Positions 12,219 through 20,713 of a stretch of DNA of 30,149 bases are shown one piece after another. The number at the start of each line of letters is the position of its first letter. The stretch's first letter is position 1. Position numbers and translations under genes: made by a program. This DNA comes from Spongisporangium articulatum. GTDB lineage: Bacteria; Actinomycetota; Actinomycetes; Actinomycetales; Kineosporiaceae. Location of the stretch: positions 1 to 30,149 of the forward strand of contig NZ_JBITLV010000012.1 of assembly GCF_044465595.1 (NCBI RefSeq). The letters are read 5' to 3'. Below the pieces are notes generated by a model, which worked only from the letters and a program-made list of their open reading frames with translations, made no database searches and was not told where the DNA came from.

Positions 12219-15200
12219 ATGTCGTCGGCGAGCGCGTCGAAGCCGGCGCAGGTGCGGACCGTGTGCTCCTACTGCGGGGTGGGCTGCGGGATGGTGCTGG
12301 ACGTCGCGGTCGGTCCCGACGGGCGGCGGCGGGTGACCAAGGCGTCCGGTGACAAGGCGCATCCGGCCAACCACGGCAAGCTCTGCACCAAGGGCGCCAC
12401 CACGGCCGAGATGCTGGCCGCCCCGGGCCGCCTCGAGACGGCGCTCGTCCGTCGGGAGCGGGGTGGCGCGCTCGAACCGGCCGGGCTCGACGAGACGATC
12501 GCGGCCGTGGGGGCCCGGTTCCGGGCCATCGTCGACGAGCACGGGCCGGACGCCTTCGCGCTCTACGTGTCCGGCCAGATGAGCCTCGAGGCGCAGTACC
12601 TGGCCAACAAGCTGGCCAAGGGGTTCGTCGGGACGAACCAGATCGAGTCGAACTCGCGCCTGTGCATGGCCAGCGCCGGAACGGGGTACAAGCTGTCGCT
12701 GGGCGCGGATGGGCCTCCGGGTTCCTACGAGGACTTCGAGCGGGCCGACGTCTTCCTCGTCATCGGCTCCAACATGGCCGACTGCCACCCGATCCTCTTC
12801 CTGCGGATGATGGCCCGGGTCCGGGCGGGGGCGAAGCTGATCGTCGTCGACCCACGCCGGACCGCCACGGCGGACAAGGCCCACCTCTTCCTGCAGGTGC
12901 GACCGGGCACGGACCTCGCCCTGCTCAACGGCCTGCTCCACCTGCTCGTCGAGAACGGCCACATCGCCGACGATTTCGTCGCCGCGTGCACCGAGGGCTG
13001 GGAGGCGATGCCCGACTTCCTGGCCGACTACGCACCCGACGTCGTCGCCGGGCTGACCGGCCTCGACGCGGAGGACCTCCGCACCGCCGCCCGGTGGATC
13101 GGCGAGGCGGGCGAATGGATGTCGTGCTGGACCATGGGCCTGAACCAGTCCACGCACGGGACCTGGAACACGAACGCCCTCGTGAACCTGCACCTGGCGA
13201 CGGGCGCCATCTGCCGCCCGGGCAGCGGGCCGCTGTCGCTCACCGGGCAGCCCAACGCCATGGGCGGGCGCGAGATGGGGTACATGGGGCCCGGTCTGCC
13301 CGGCCAGCGATCGGTGCTGGTGGACGCCGAGCGCGTCTTCGTCGAGGACCTTTGGGACCTGCCGCCGGGCACGCTGCGGACCGACGTGGGCACGGGCACG
13401 ATCGACATGTTCGAGCAGATGGCCGCGGGGCGGATCAAGGCGTGCTGGGTGATCTGCACGAACCCCGTGGCCTCGGTCGGCAACCGGCAGACGGTGATCG
13501 ATGCGCTGGCGCGCGCCGAATTCGTCGTCACGCAGGACGCGTTCGCGCAGACCGAGACCAACGCCCACGCGGACGTCGTCCTGCCCGCCGCGCTGTGGAC
13601 CGAGGCCGAGGGGGTGCTGATCAACAGCGAGCGCACCCTGACCCTGGCCTCAGCGGCGGTCGACGCGCCGGGCGAGGCGCTGCCCGACTGGCTGCTCATC
13701 GCGAGAGTGGCCCGCGCGATGGGCTTCTCGACCGGGTTCGACCACACGTCGGCCGAGGAGGTCTTCGAGGAGCTCCGCCGGGCGGCCAACCCGGCGACCG
13801 GGTACGACCTGACCGGGGTCGGCTACGAGCGCCTCCGGGCCACACCGGTGCAGTGGCCGGCGGCGCCCGGCGGCCCGGACCGCAACCCGATCCGCTACGT
13901 CGGGGCCGACGGCCGCCCCCGCTTCCCGACGCCGTCCGGCCGGGCCGTCTTCCACCCGCGCCCGCACCTGCCGGCGCGCGAGATGCCCGACGACGAGTTC
14001 CCTTTCGTGCTGAACACCGGGCGCCTGCAACACCAGTGGCACACGCTCACGAAGACGGGCCGGGTCGCGAAGCTGAACCAGGCCAACCCCGGCCCATTCA
14101 TCGAGCTGCACCCCGACGACGCGGCGTCCATCGGCGTCGTCGACGGGGACGCCGTCGAGGTCGTCTCCCGCCGCGGCCGGGCCGTACTGCCCGCCGCCCT
14201 GACCGACCGCGTCCGTCCCGGCAACTGCTTCGCCCCGTTCCACTGGAACGACCTGTTCGGCGAGAGCCTCGCCGTCAACGCCGTCACCAACGACGAGGTC
14301 GACCCCCTCTCGTTCCAGCCCGAGCTGAAGGTGTGCGCGGTCTCGCTCGTCAAATCGGCGGTCCCGGTGGACTTCTCGCCGTCGACCGACCTGGAGCGAC
14401 GTCCGGACGGCGGGAGCCCCGACGCCGGGTCGCTCGCCGGGGCGTTGGGTGTGGGCGGCGTCGAAGCACCCGAACTCACCCCCGACGAGCGACGCTACCT
14501 GGCCGGTTTCCTGGCCGGGGTCACGCAGAACCCCACGGGAGTCCCCGTCCTGCCCCCCTCCGCGCCCCTCGACCCGGTCCGGGCGCTGTGGGTGAACGGG
14601 CTGCTGGCGGGCCGGTTCTCGCGGGCTCCGCAGACTGCGGCGCGGGCGCCCGAGCCGAGCGCGCCGTCCGGCCGGGAGGTGAGTGTGCTGTGGGCGTCGC
14701 AGACCGGGACCGCCGAGGCGTTCGCCGCCGTCGTCGCGGAGGGGCTCGGCCGGGCCGGGCACCGGGTCACGTTGCGCGGGATGGAGGATGCGGACCCGGC
14801 CGCGCTCCCGTCGTCCGACGTGCTCCTGATCAGCAGCACGTTCGGCGACGGCGAGGCGCCGGACAACGGCAGCTCGTTCTGGGAGGCGTTGTCGTCGGGG
14901 AAGCGGTTGGACGGGCTGCGCTACTCGGTACTGGCTTTCGGCGACTCCTCGTACGACGACTTCTGCGGCCACGGGCGGCGGCTCGACGAGCGGTTGGCGG
15001 AGCTCGGCGCGTCCCGCCTCTCACCGCGGGCCGACTGCGAACCCGACTACGAGGGCACGGCGACGGCCTGGCTGCACCGGGTGCTGGACGAACTGGCCCC
15101 CACGTCGAACCCCGCGGCCACCCTCCCGGTCGTGGCCGCCCCGGCCCGCCCGGCGCTCGTGCTGGCCGAGCTGGCCGGCAACACGCTGCTCAGCGGGCCG

Positions 15201-16259
15201 GGCGCCTCGAAGGAGGTGCGGCGCTTCACCTTCCACCTCGGCGACGATCCGGTCGGCTACCGGGTCGGCGACTCGCTGGAGGTGCAGCCCGTCAACGACC
15301 TCGCCCTGGTCGCGGAGTGGCTCGAGCTCACCGGCGTCGACGGCCGGACGCTCGTGCAGTTGGAGGGGCCGGGGGTGGTGCCGTTCGGTGAGGCGGTGCA
15401 CCGGCACCTCGACATCTCGGCGGTCACCACCGATCTGCTCACCCTGGTCGCCGAACGCAGCGGTGACCGGCGGCTGGCCAAGCTGCTCAGACCCGACAAC
15501 ACGAACGAGCTCTCGCAGTGGCGGTGGGGGCGGCAGGCCGCCGACCTGCTGGCCGAACACCCGGTCGAGGCCTCGGCGCAGGAGTGGGCCGACACCCTGA
15601 AAAGACTCCGCAACCGGTCCTATTCGATCTCCTCGAGCCCCCTCGACGACCCGAGCACCGTGTCCCTGACCGTCTCGGTGATCCGCTACGAGAGCCCGCT
15701 GGGTCGCTGCCGGGGTGGGGTCTGCTCGACGTTCCTGGCCGACGCCCAACTCGGTACGCAGGTCCCGGTGCGGGTGCTGCCCTCGCCGCACTTCCGCCCA
15801 CCGGATGCCGGGACCACCCCGATGATCATGGTCGGCCCGGGCACGGGGATCGCCCCGTTCATCGGCTTCCTGCGCGAACGCCGCGCGCTGGGTCACCCGG
15901 GCCCGAACTGGCTGTTCTTCGGCGACCAGCGCGAGGCCTGCGACTACCTGTACCGCGACGAGCTGCAGACCTTCTGCGCGGAGGGCGTTCTCGACCGGCT
16001 GGACACGGCGTTCTCCCGCGACCAGCGCACGAAGATCTACGTCCAGGACCGGATGCTGGAGCACGGCCACCAGCTGTGGACCTGGCTGGAGCGGGGCGCC
16101 CACCTCTACGTCTGCGGCGACGCGTCGCGGATGGCCAAGGACGTCGACCGCACCCTGCACGACATCGTCGCCGCGCACGGCGGGCTGGGTGTCGACGCGG
16201 CCCGGGCCTACGTGAAGCGGCTCGCCGCCGAGAAGCGCTACGTGCGGGACGTCTACTGA
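12219..16259 (+). CDS. Assimilatory nitrate reductase fused to a CysJ-like NADPH flavoreductase
   Basis: 1346 residues, start fixed by GGAAGGAG. The N-terminal half is a bis-MGD molybdopterin oxidoreductase. A [4Fe-4S] motif CSYCGVGCG with a later Cys in KLCTKG lies at about 16-55. NSRLCMASAG supplies the Mo-ligand Cys as in NasA/NapA-type enzymes, and RLQHQWHTLTKTGR lies near the C-terminal dinucleotide-binding domain. Near 815 begins a flavodoxin-like FMN domain (VLWASQTGTAEAF, ISSTFGDGEAP, LAFGDSSYDDFCG). An FAD/NADPH reductase domain follows: RSYSISSSP near 1132, GRCRGGVCSTFL, VGPGTGIAPFIGF, YVCGDASRMA and an aromatic C-terminus. The chain can carry NADPH electrons via FAD, FMN and FeS to Mo to reduce nitrate to nitrite. 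No nitrite reductase or nitrate transporter is in the window. Moco genes follow. Confidence 0.93.
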   Translation: MSSASASKPAQVRTVCSYCGVGCGMVLDVAVGPDGRRRVTKASGDKAHPANHGKLCTKGATTAEMLAAPGRLETALVRRERGGALEPAGLDETIAAVGARFRAIVDEHGPDAFALYVSGQMSLEAQYLANKLAKGFVGTNQIESNSRLCMASAGTGYKLSLGADGPPGSYEDFERADVFLVIGSNMADCHPILFLRMMARVRAGAKLIVVDPRRTATADKAHLFLQVRPGTDLALLNGLLHLLVENGHIADDFVAACTEGWEAMPDFLADYAPDVVAGLTGLDAEDLRTAARWIGEAGEWMSCWTMGLNQSTHGTWNTNALVNLHLATGAICRPGSGPLSLTGQPNAMGGREMGYMGPGLPGQRSVLVDAERVFVEDLWDLPPGTLRTDVGTGTIDMFEQMAAGRIKACWVICTNPVASVGNRQTVIDALARAEFVVTQDAFAQTETNAHADVVLPAALWTEAEGVLINSERTLTLASAAVDAPGEALPDWLLIARVARAMGFSTGFDHTSAEEVFEELRRAANPATGYDLTGVGYERLRATPVQWPAAPGGPDRNPIRYVGADGRPRFPTPSGRAVFHPRPHLPAREMPDDEFPFVLNTGRLQHQWHTLTKTGRVAKLNQANPGPFIELHPDDAASIGVVDGDAVEVVSRRGRAVLPAALTDRVRPGNCFAPFHWNDLFGESLAVNAVTNDEVDPLSFQPELKVCAVSLVKSAVPVDFSPSTDLERRPDGGSPDAGSLAGALGVGGVEAPELTPDERRYLAGFLAGVTQNPTGVPVLPPSAPLDPVRALWVNGLLAGRFSRAPQTAARAPEPSAPSGREVSVLWASQTGTAEAFAAVVAEGLGRAGHRVTLRGMEDADPAALPSSDVLLISSTFGDGEAPDNGSSFWEALSSGKRLDGLRYSVLAFGDSSYDDFCGHGRRLDERLAELGASRLSPRADCEPDYEGTATAWLHRVLDELAPTSNPAATLPVVAAPARPALVLAELAGNTLLSGPGASKEVRRFTFHLGDDPVGYRVGDSLEVQPVNDLALVAEWLELTGVDGRTLVQLEGPGVVPFGEAVHRHLDISAVTTDLLTLVAERSGDRRLAKLLRPDNTNELSQWRWGRQAADLLAEHPVEASAQEWADTLKRLRNRSYSISSSPLDDPSTVSLTVSVIRYESPLGRCRGGVCSTFLADAQLGTQVPVRVLPSPHFRPPDAGTTPMIMVGPGTGIAPFIGFLRERRALGHPGPNWLFFGDQREACDYLYRDELQTFCAEGVLDRLDTAFSRDQRTKIYVQDRMLEHGHQLWTWLERGAHLYVCGDASRMAKDVDRTLHDIVAAHGGLGVDAARAYVKRLAAEKRYVRDVY

Positions 16260-16271
16260 GGCACGAGCAGG

Positions 16272-16691
16272 TCAGGCCGACCCGACCCACTCGTCGCGGC
16301 CGTCCGGGAACTGCTGCCGCTTCCAGACCGGCAGCCGCGCCTTCACCTCGTCCACGAGCCGCACGGCCGTCTCGAACGCCTCCCGGCGGTGCCCGGCGGA
16401 CACGGCGACCACGAAGGCGAGGTCCCCGACGTCCAGCTGCCCCACGCGGTGCGAAACCGCCGCCGCGGCAGCCGATCCCGACGCGAACACCTCGGCGACC
16501 ACCTCGGCCAGGACGTCGGGGGCCGTGGGGTGTGCGACGTACTCGATGCCCGTGACGGCCCGCTCGTCGTCGACGTCGCGCACGACCCCGGTGAAGGTGA
16601 CGACCGCGCCGCACGCGGCCCGCTCCACCGCCCGCGCGTGCTCGGCCACGTCGAGCGGTTCGGGCCCGACCCGGGTGAAGGCGACGCTCAT
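16272..16691 (-). CDS. moaE: Molybdopterin synthase catalytic subunit MoaE
   Basis: 139 residues from the ATG at 16691, which overlaps the xdhC-like stop by four bases (ATGA), so it is coupled as the second gene of that operon. Family hallmarks are CGAVVTFTGVVRD, SHRVGQLDVGDLAFVVAVSAGHRREAF cut here by the usual loop pattern, and the C-terminal RLPVWKRQ segment carrying the catalytic Lys. With thiocarboxylated MoaD it converts cyclic pyranopterin monophosphate to molybdopterin. It runs convergent to the nitrate reductase gene, 12 bp away, which uses the product cofactor. Length is normal. Confidence 0.93.
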   Translation of the reverse strand: MSVAFTRVGPEPLDVAEHARAVERAACGAVVTFTGVVRDVDDERAVTGIEYVAHPTAPDVLAEVVAEVFASGSAAAAAVSHRVGQLDVGDLAFVVAVSAGHRREAFETAVRLVDEVKARLPVWKRQQFPDGRDEWVGSA

Positions 16692-17776
16692 GAGTGGATC
16701 GGCAGGTCGCCACCGGTCAGCCGGGCACCCGTACCACCCCAGGTCAGCGCGATGATCTCCGCGGCGATCGCGACGGCCGTCTCCTCCGGCGTCCGGGCCC
16801 CGAGGTCGAGCCCGATGGGTGAGGCCAGGCGCGCGAACGACGCCTCGTCGACCCCCGCCTCCCGCAACCGGTGCAGCCGGTCGTCGTGCGTGCGCCGGCT
16901 GCCCATCACACCGATGTAGCGGGCGGGCGTCTTCAACGCCTCCTGCAGCAGGGGGACGTCGAACTTCGGGTCGTGGGTGAGCACGCACAGCACGGCGTCC
17001 TCCCCGATCTCCTGCCCGGCCAGGTAGCGGTGCGGCCACTCGACCACGAGTTCGTCGACGTCGGGGAAGCGGGCCTTCGTCGCGAACACCGGCCGCGCGT
17101 CGCACACCGTGACCCGGTACCCGAGGAACGACCCGATCCGGGCGACGGCGCTCGCGAAATCGATGGCTCCGAACACGATCATCCGGGGCGGGGGCGCGAA
17201 GGACTGGACGAACACCGACACGTCGTCCATCCGCCGCTCGCCCTGCGCGCCGATATGGATGGTGCCGGTGCTGCCGAGCGCGAGCATCCCGCGCGCCTGC
17301 TCGACCACCCCGGCGTCCAGCTGCTCGTCCCCGAGTGACCCGGTGACGTCCGTCGGGGTGACGACGACGTACCGCCCCAGACCGGGTCCGGAGCTGAGGG
17401 TGGCCACGGCCACCGGACGGCGGGCCTCGATGTGGGCGAGGACGTCGGGCAGGTCGGCGTAGCGGGGGCCGCCGGGCACGACCAGCACGTGGATGATGCC
17501 GCCGCAGGTGAGCCCGACCGCGAAGGCGTCGTCGTCGCTGACCCCGTAGGTCTCCAGACGGGCCTCGCCGGTGCGCATGACCTCCTGCGCGGCCTCGTAC
17601 ACCGCCCCCTCGACACACCCGCCGGAGACGCTGCCGATCACCGTGCCGTCATCGGCCACGGCCATCGCGGCGCCGGGTTGGCGGGGCGCGGACCGCCACG
17701 TCCGGACGACGGTGGCCACGGCGAAGTCGTGGCCGTCCCGGACCCAGGTGGTCAACCCCTCGGCGATGTCGCGCAT
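16688..17776 (-). CDS. XdhC/CoxI-family molybdenum-cofactor maturation protein
   Basis: 362 residues from the ATG at 17776, preceded by GAGGAGGT at about 5 nt. The N-terminal XdhC/CoxI domain has AMAVADDGTVIGSVSGGCVEG and VGLTCGGIIHVLV, including the conserved Cys residues. The C-terminal Rossmann domain has RMIVFGAIDFASAVARIG and DAVLCVLTHDPKFDVPLL, then YIGVMGSRRTHDDRL. The family binds and sulfurates Moco and delivers it to xanthine dehydrogenase-type enzymes. No such hydroxylase is in the window; the nearby Mo enzyme is of the nitrate reductase (bis-MGD) type, so its client is unclear. It is translationally coupled to moaE and divergent from moaA. Confidence 0.9.
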   Translation of the reverse strand: MRDIAEGLTTWVRDGHDFAVATVVRTWRSAPRQPGAAMAVADDGTVIGSVSGGCVEGAVYEAAQEVMRTGEARLETYGVSDDDAFAVGLTCGGIIHVLVVPGGPRYADLPDVLAHIEARRPVAVATLSSGPGLGRYVVVTPTDVTGSLGDEQLDAGVVEQARGMLALGSTGTIHIGAQGERRMDDVSVFVQSFAPPPRMIVFGAIDFASAVARIGSFLGYRVTVCDARPVFATKARFPDVDELVVEWPHRYLAGQEIGEDAVLCVLTHDPKFDVPLLQEALKTPARYIGVMGSRRTHDDRLHRLREAGVDEASFARLASPIGLDLGARTPEETAVAIAAEIIALTWGGTGARLTGGDLPIHS

Positions 17777-17825
17777 GAGACCTCCTCGCCGCACAGCCAC
17801 CGACGCCGTCGTCGGCTCCCGCCAC

Positions 17826-17862
17826 GGTAACCCCGCGGGTGCTGGTCCTCCAGAGGGTTACC
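17826..17862. promoter_or_regulatory. Inverted repeat in the xdhC/moaA divergent promoter region
   Basis: GGTAACCC (17826-17833) and GGGTTACC (17855-17862) are exact 8-bp arms separated by 21 bp, lying between the two divergent Moco operons. The right arm runs into the likely -10 (TACCCT) of moaA. The spacing of about three helical turns centre-to-centre suits a regulator binding same-face half-sites. Confidence 0.5.
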
Positions 17863-17864
17863 CT
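17859..17864 (+). promoter_or_regulatory. moaA: Candidate -10 for a leaderless moaA transcript
   Basis: TACCCT ends 6 bp before GTG 17871 and no ribosome binding site is properly spaced for that codon. This supports a leaderless start at 17871, although ATG 17892 in frame is an alternative. Confidence 0.35.
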
Positions 17865-17870
17865 GAGGCG

Positions 17871-18953
17871 GTGAGACCGGTTGCGCTCGGCATGCCCTCG
17901 ACGGGCGGGCGTCCTGCCGCGCCCGGGCTGGTCGACCGGTTCGGCCGTGCGGCGACCGATCTGCGGGTCAGCCTCACCGACCGCTGCAACCTGCGCTGCA
18001 CCTACTGCATGCCGGCCGAGGGCCTCGACTGGATGCCCACCGCGCAGACCCTGACGGACGACGAGATCGTGCGCCTGATCGAGGTCGCCGTGACCCGTCT
18101 GGGCGTCACCGACGTGCGGTTCACCGGCGGCGAGCCGCTGCTGCGCAAAGGACTGGAGTCCATCGTCGCGGCCACCAAGGCGCTGCGCACGGACGACGGC
18201 CGCCCGGTGGGCACGGCCCTCACCACCAACGGGCTCGGGCTGGAGCGCCGGGCCGCGGCCCTGCGGGCTGCCGGACTGGACCGGATCAACGTCTCCCTCG
18301 ACACGCTGGACCCCGAGCGGTTCGCCCGGATCACCCTCCGCGACCGGCACGCGGACGTTCTGGCCGGGCTGCGGGCCGCGGTGGCCGTCGGGTTGGCCCC
18401 GGTCAAGCTCAACACCGTGCTGATGCCCGGGATCAACGACGACGAGGCGCCCGACCTGCTGGCCTGGGCACTGGCCGAGGGCTACGAGCTGCGCTTCATC
18501 GAGCAGATGCCGCTCGACCCGCAGGGCGGCTGGGACCGCGAGCGGATGGTCACGGCGGCCGACATCCTCGCGTCCTTGCGCACCCGGTTCACGCTCGAAC
18601 CCACCGACCCCGACCGCCGGGGTGCGGCCCCGGCCCAGACGTGGTTCGTGAGCGGGACACCCGAGGTGGGGGGGACGACGTCCGGCCGTCCGGTGGTCGG
18701 GGTGATCGCCTCCGTGACCCGGCCGTTCTGCGGGGACTGCGACCGGACCCGGCTGACCGCCGACGGGCAGATCCGCAACTGCCTGTTCGCCCGCACCGAG
18801 ACCGACCTGCGCGGGCTGCTGCGCTCCGGCGCGGACGACGAGGCGGTGGCCGAGGCGTGGCGGGCCGGGATGTGGACCAAGGAGGCCGGGCACGGCATCG
18901 ACGACCCGTCGTTCCTGCAGCCGGACCGCCCGATGAGCGCGATCGGAGGCTGA
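17871..18953 (+). CDS. moaA: GTP 3',8-cyclase MoaA (radical SAM)
   Basis: 360 residues from GTG 17871; the frame is open further upstream, but that part is antisense to xdhC. The radical-SAM cluster is DRCNLRCTYCM (CxxxCxxC), followed by RFTGGEPLLRKGL and the NVSLDTLD strand. The second C-terminal [4Fe-4S] site is CGDCDRTRLTADGQIRNCLF (CxxC then 13 residues then C). The protein ends SAIGG; the terminal Gly-Gly is conserved and essential in MoaA. It performs the first step of Moco synthesis, turning GTP into 3',8-cyclo-H2GTP for MoaC, which is not in this window. moaD follows 2 bp after the stop. Confidence 0.96.
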   Translation: MRPVALGMPSTGGRPAAPGLVDRFGRAATDLRVSLTDRCNLRCTYCMPAEGLDWMPTAQTLTDDEIVRLIEVAVTRLGVTDVRFTGGEPLLRKGLESIVAATKALRTDDGRPVGTALTTNGLGLERRAAALRAAGLDRINVSLDTLDPERFARITLRDRHADVLAGLRAAVAVGLAPVKLNTVLMPGINDDEAPDLLAWALAEGYELRFIEQMPLDPQGGWDRERMVTAADILASLRTRFTLEPTDPDRRGAAPAQTWFVSGTPEVGGTTSGRPVVGVIASVTRPFCGDCDRTRLTADGQIRNCLFARTETDLRGLLRSGADDEAVAEAWRAGMWTKEAGHGIDDPSFLQPDRPMSAIGG

Positions 18954-18955
18954 GG

Positions 18956-19201
18956 ATGAACACCGTGCGGTACTTCGCGGCCGCCGCGGCGGCCGCCGGC
19001 TGCGACGAGGAGAAGCTGGACCTGCCCGCCGACCTGCCGCTGACCGCGCTGGTCGAGCAGCTGTCGTTCCGGTACGGGCCGAAACTGTCCCTGGTGCTGG
19101 CGTCGTCGTCGTTCCTCATCGACGGGGTCGCCGGGTCGCGGGAGCGCAGCGTGCCGGCCGGGGCCACGGTCGACGTCCTGCCCCCGTTCGCGGGCGGCTG
19201 A
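18956..19201 (+). CDS. moaD: Molybdopterin synthase sulfur-carrier subunit MoaD
   Basis: 81 residues with a beta-grasp ubiquitin-like pattern: MNTVRYFAAAAAAAGC, PLTALVEQLSFRYG, FLIDGVAG and the C-terminal PPFAGG. The terminal Gly-Gly is the site of adenylation and thiocarboxylation, then used by MoaE. The GAGG before ATG 18956 overlaps the moaA stop region, 2 bp after TGA, so it is coupled to moaA. The Ala run near residue 8-14 is longer than usual but lies in a surface strand. A terminator-like inverted repeat follows. Confidence 0.9.
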   Translation: MNTVRYFAAAAAAAGCDEEKLDLPADLPLTALVEQLSFRYGPKLSLVLASSSFLIDGVAGSRERSVPAGATVDVLPPFAGG

Positions 19202-19205
19202 TCAC

Positions 19206-19238
19206 GAGATCTCGGCCGCAGGGTCAGTCCGAGATCTC
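19206..19238. terminator. Bidirectional terminator between moaD and marR
   Basis: GAGATCTCGG (19206-19215) and CCGAGATCTC (19229-19238) are perfect 10-bp arms with a 13-nt loop. It sits in the convergent gap and extends into the last codons of marR. It could stop transcription from both sides. Confidence 0.6.
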
Positions 19239-19658
19239 CAGCAGCACCTTGAGCGTGTCCCTCAGCGCGTCCGCGCCCCGGGCGTCGACGCGGTGGAGGA
19301 ACGCGCGTTCCGCGGCATGGCGCGCCGCCACGGCCCGCTCGAAGGTGCTGCGGCCGGCTGTCGTGAACTCGACGACGTTGCGGCGGCGGTCGTCGACGTC
19401 CGGATGCCGGAAGACGACACCCTTGCGCTCCAGCGCATCGAGGAGAGCGACCATCGTGGTGCGGTCGACGCCCATCCGCTGCGAGATCTGCTGCTGGGAC
19501 AGCGGTGCGGACCCGGCGATGACGACCAGCACGCCGAGCTCGCGCGCATCCAGGTCGAACGGGGCCAGGGCCTCGTTGAGCCGGGCCTCCAGCTGGAGGT
19601 AGGCGTGCTTCAGCAGGTAGCCGAGGTTGTCGGTGAGCTTCGGCGCCGCGTTGGCCAT
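19224..19658 (-). CDS. MarR-family transcriptional regulator
   Basis: 144 residues of typical MarR length. The winged helix is seen in APLSQQQISQRMGVDRTTMVALLD and the wing DVDDRRRNVVEFTTAG. N- and C-terminal helices form the dimer interface. It is divergent from the epimerase-like gene at 19730. A 33-bp near-perfect palindrome in the gap is its probable operator, giving autoregulation and control of the neighbour, likely relieved by a small aromatic or phenolic ligand as in the family. The ligand is unknown. Confidence 0.93.
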   Translation of the reverse strand: MANAAPKLTDNLGYLLKHAYLQLEARLNEALAPFDLDARELGVLVVIAGSAPLSQQQISQRMGVDRTTMVALLDALERKGVVFRHPDVDDRRRNVVEFTTAGRSTFERAVAARHAAERAFLHRVDARGADALRDTLKVLLEISD

Positions 19659-19675
19659 CGGACCATCGTATCGCT

Positions 19676-19708
19676 ACGCTGATTGTCAGTAACACTGACG
19701 ATCAGCGT
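19676..19708. promoter_or_regulatory. 33-bp near-perfect palindrome, probable MarR operator
   Basis: The left arm ACGCTGATTGTCAGT (19676-19690), centre AAC, and right arm ACTGACGATCAGCGT (19694-19708) match in 14 of 15 positions. It lies 18 bp from the marR start and 22 bp from the epimerase start, so a bound MarR dimer or pair of dimers would block both promoters. Confidence 0.8.
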
Positions 19709-19729
19709 TTCTACACGATTGGAGCGGTC

Positions 19730-20674
19730 ATGATCCTGGTCACCGGCGGCCTCGGCTTCATCGGTTCGCACACCGTGCAGGCCCTTCTCGATCTGGGCGA
19801 GAGGTGCGTCCTGCTGCAGCGCCGTCCCGCGCAGCTGCCGCCCTACCTCGACGGCGCCTCCGTGGTCGTCGAACAGGGTGACGTGACGGACGCGGCGTCG
19901 CTGGCTGCCCTCGGTGACCGTCACGAGATCACCGCCGTCGTGCACCTGGCCGGCTCCATGCCCTGGCCGCCGGACCCGGCGGACCCGATCGGTCAGACCC
20001 GGCGCGCGCTCGGCGGGCTGCTCAACGTGATGGAGTCCGCGCAGAGATGGGGGGTCCGGCGCGTCGGGGTGGCCAGCACCATCGGCGTCTACGCCGGGGT
20101 GGACGCCGAGGGCGGGCTGAGCGAGGACCTGCCCCTGCCGACGACGAGTCCCCACCTGATCCCCACGTTCAAGAAGATCGGCGAGCAGTTGAACGGGTAT
20201 CTCTGCAGTGCAACCGGTCTCGACATCATCGACCTGCGCGTCTCCGGCACCTGGGGCCCGCGCGGGCACGACGACCCGTTCTTCCCGGCGCCCTACCTGG
20301 CTCGCGCCGCTGCACACGGCACGGCGCCGGACCTCTCCGGCCTGCGGGCGCCGGCCCGGGCCGACGATGCTCTGGACCTCTGCTACGTCAAGGACACCGG
20401 ACGGGCCATCGCCCTGCTGATGCTGGCGGGGACGTTGCAGCACCGGACGTACAACGTGGGGTCCGGGCGTTCGACGAGCAACGCCGACGTGATCGCCGCG
20501 CTGCGCGGTGTCGTGCCGGAGTTCGCCTTCGAGCTGCCCGACGGGGGTGGCGGGCCCGGGGTCTGGCTGGACATCTCCCGGCTGCACGAGGACACCGGGT
20601 ACAAGCCTGCCTACGACGTCGACCGGGCCGCGGCGGACTACGTGGCCTGGCTGCGGGCGGGCAATCCGGTCTGA
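19730..20674 (+). CDS. NAD-dependent epimerase/dehydratase-like (extended SDR) protein
   Basis: 314 residues, ATG 19730 with GGAG 5 nt upstream. The Rossmann motif is MILVTGGLGFIGSHTV, followed by EQGDVTDAASLAAL and VVHLAGS, then VASTIGVYAG and the LRVSGTWGPRG region, with a C-terminal helix of SDR type. The usual catalytic YxxxK motif is not clear: the expected place reads LIPTFKKIGEQ, with Lys but no Tyr four residues earlier. So it may be a reductase with altered chemistry or a binding protein. It sits under control of the MarR palindrome. Substrate is unknown; the absence of sugar-nucleotide genes nearby argues against a cell-wall role. Confidence 0.85.
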   Translation: MILVTGGLGFIGSHTVQALLDLGERCVLLQRRPAQLPPYLDGASVVVEQGDVTDAASLAALGDRHEITAVVHLAGSMPWPPDPADPIGQTRRALGGLLNVMESAQRWGVRRVGVASTIGVYAGVDAEGGLSEDLPLPTTSPHLIPTFKKIGEQLNGYLCSATGLDIIDLRVSGTWGPRGHDDPFFPAPYLARAAAHGTAPDLSGLRAPARADDALDLCYVKDTGRAIALLMLAGTLQHRTYNVGSGRSTSNADVIAALRGVVPEFAFELPDGGGGPGVWLDISRLHEDTGYKPAYDVDRAAADYVAWLRAGNPV

Positions 20675-20713
20675 CTCCGGGTCGCAGAACCGTGCCTCAG
20701 TGATCAACACGCC

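Noticed and set aside
12201..13568. 455-residue minus-strand open frame
   Set aside because: Antisense of the nitrate reductase gene with Arg/Val/His-rich shadow composition and no motif.
12662..15391. 909-residue plus-strand open frame inside the nitrate reductase
   Set aside because: Alternative-frame shadow rich in Arg, Gly and Pro; the true frame carries all FeS, Mo, FMN and FAD motifs.
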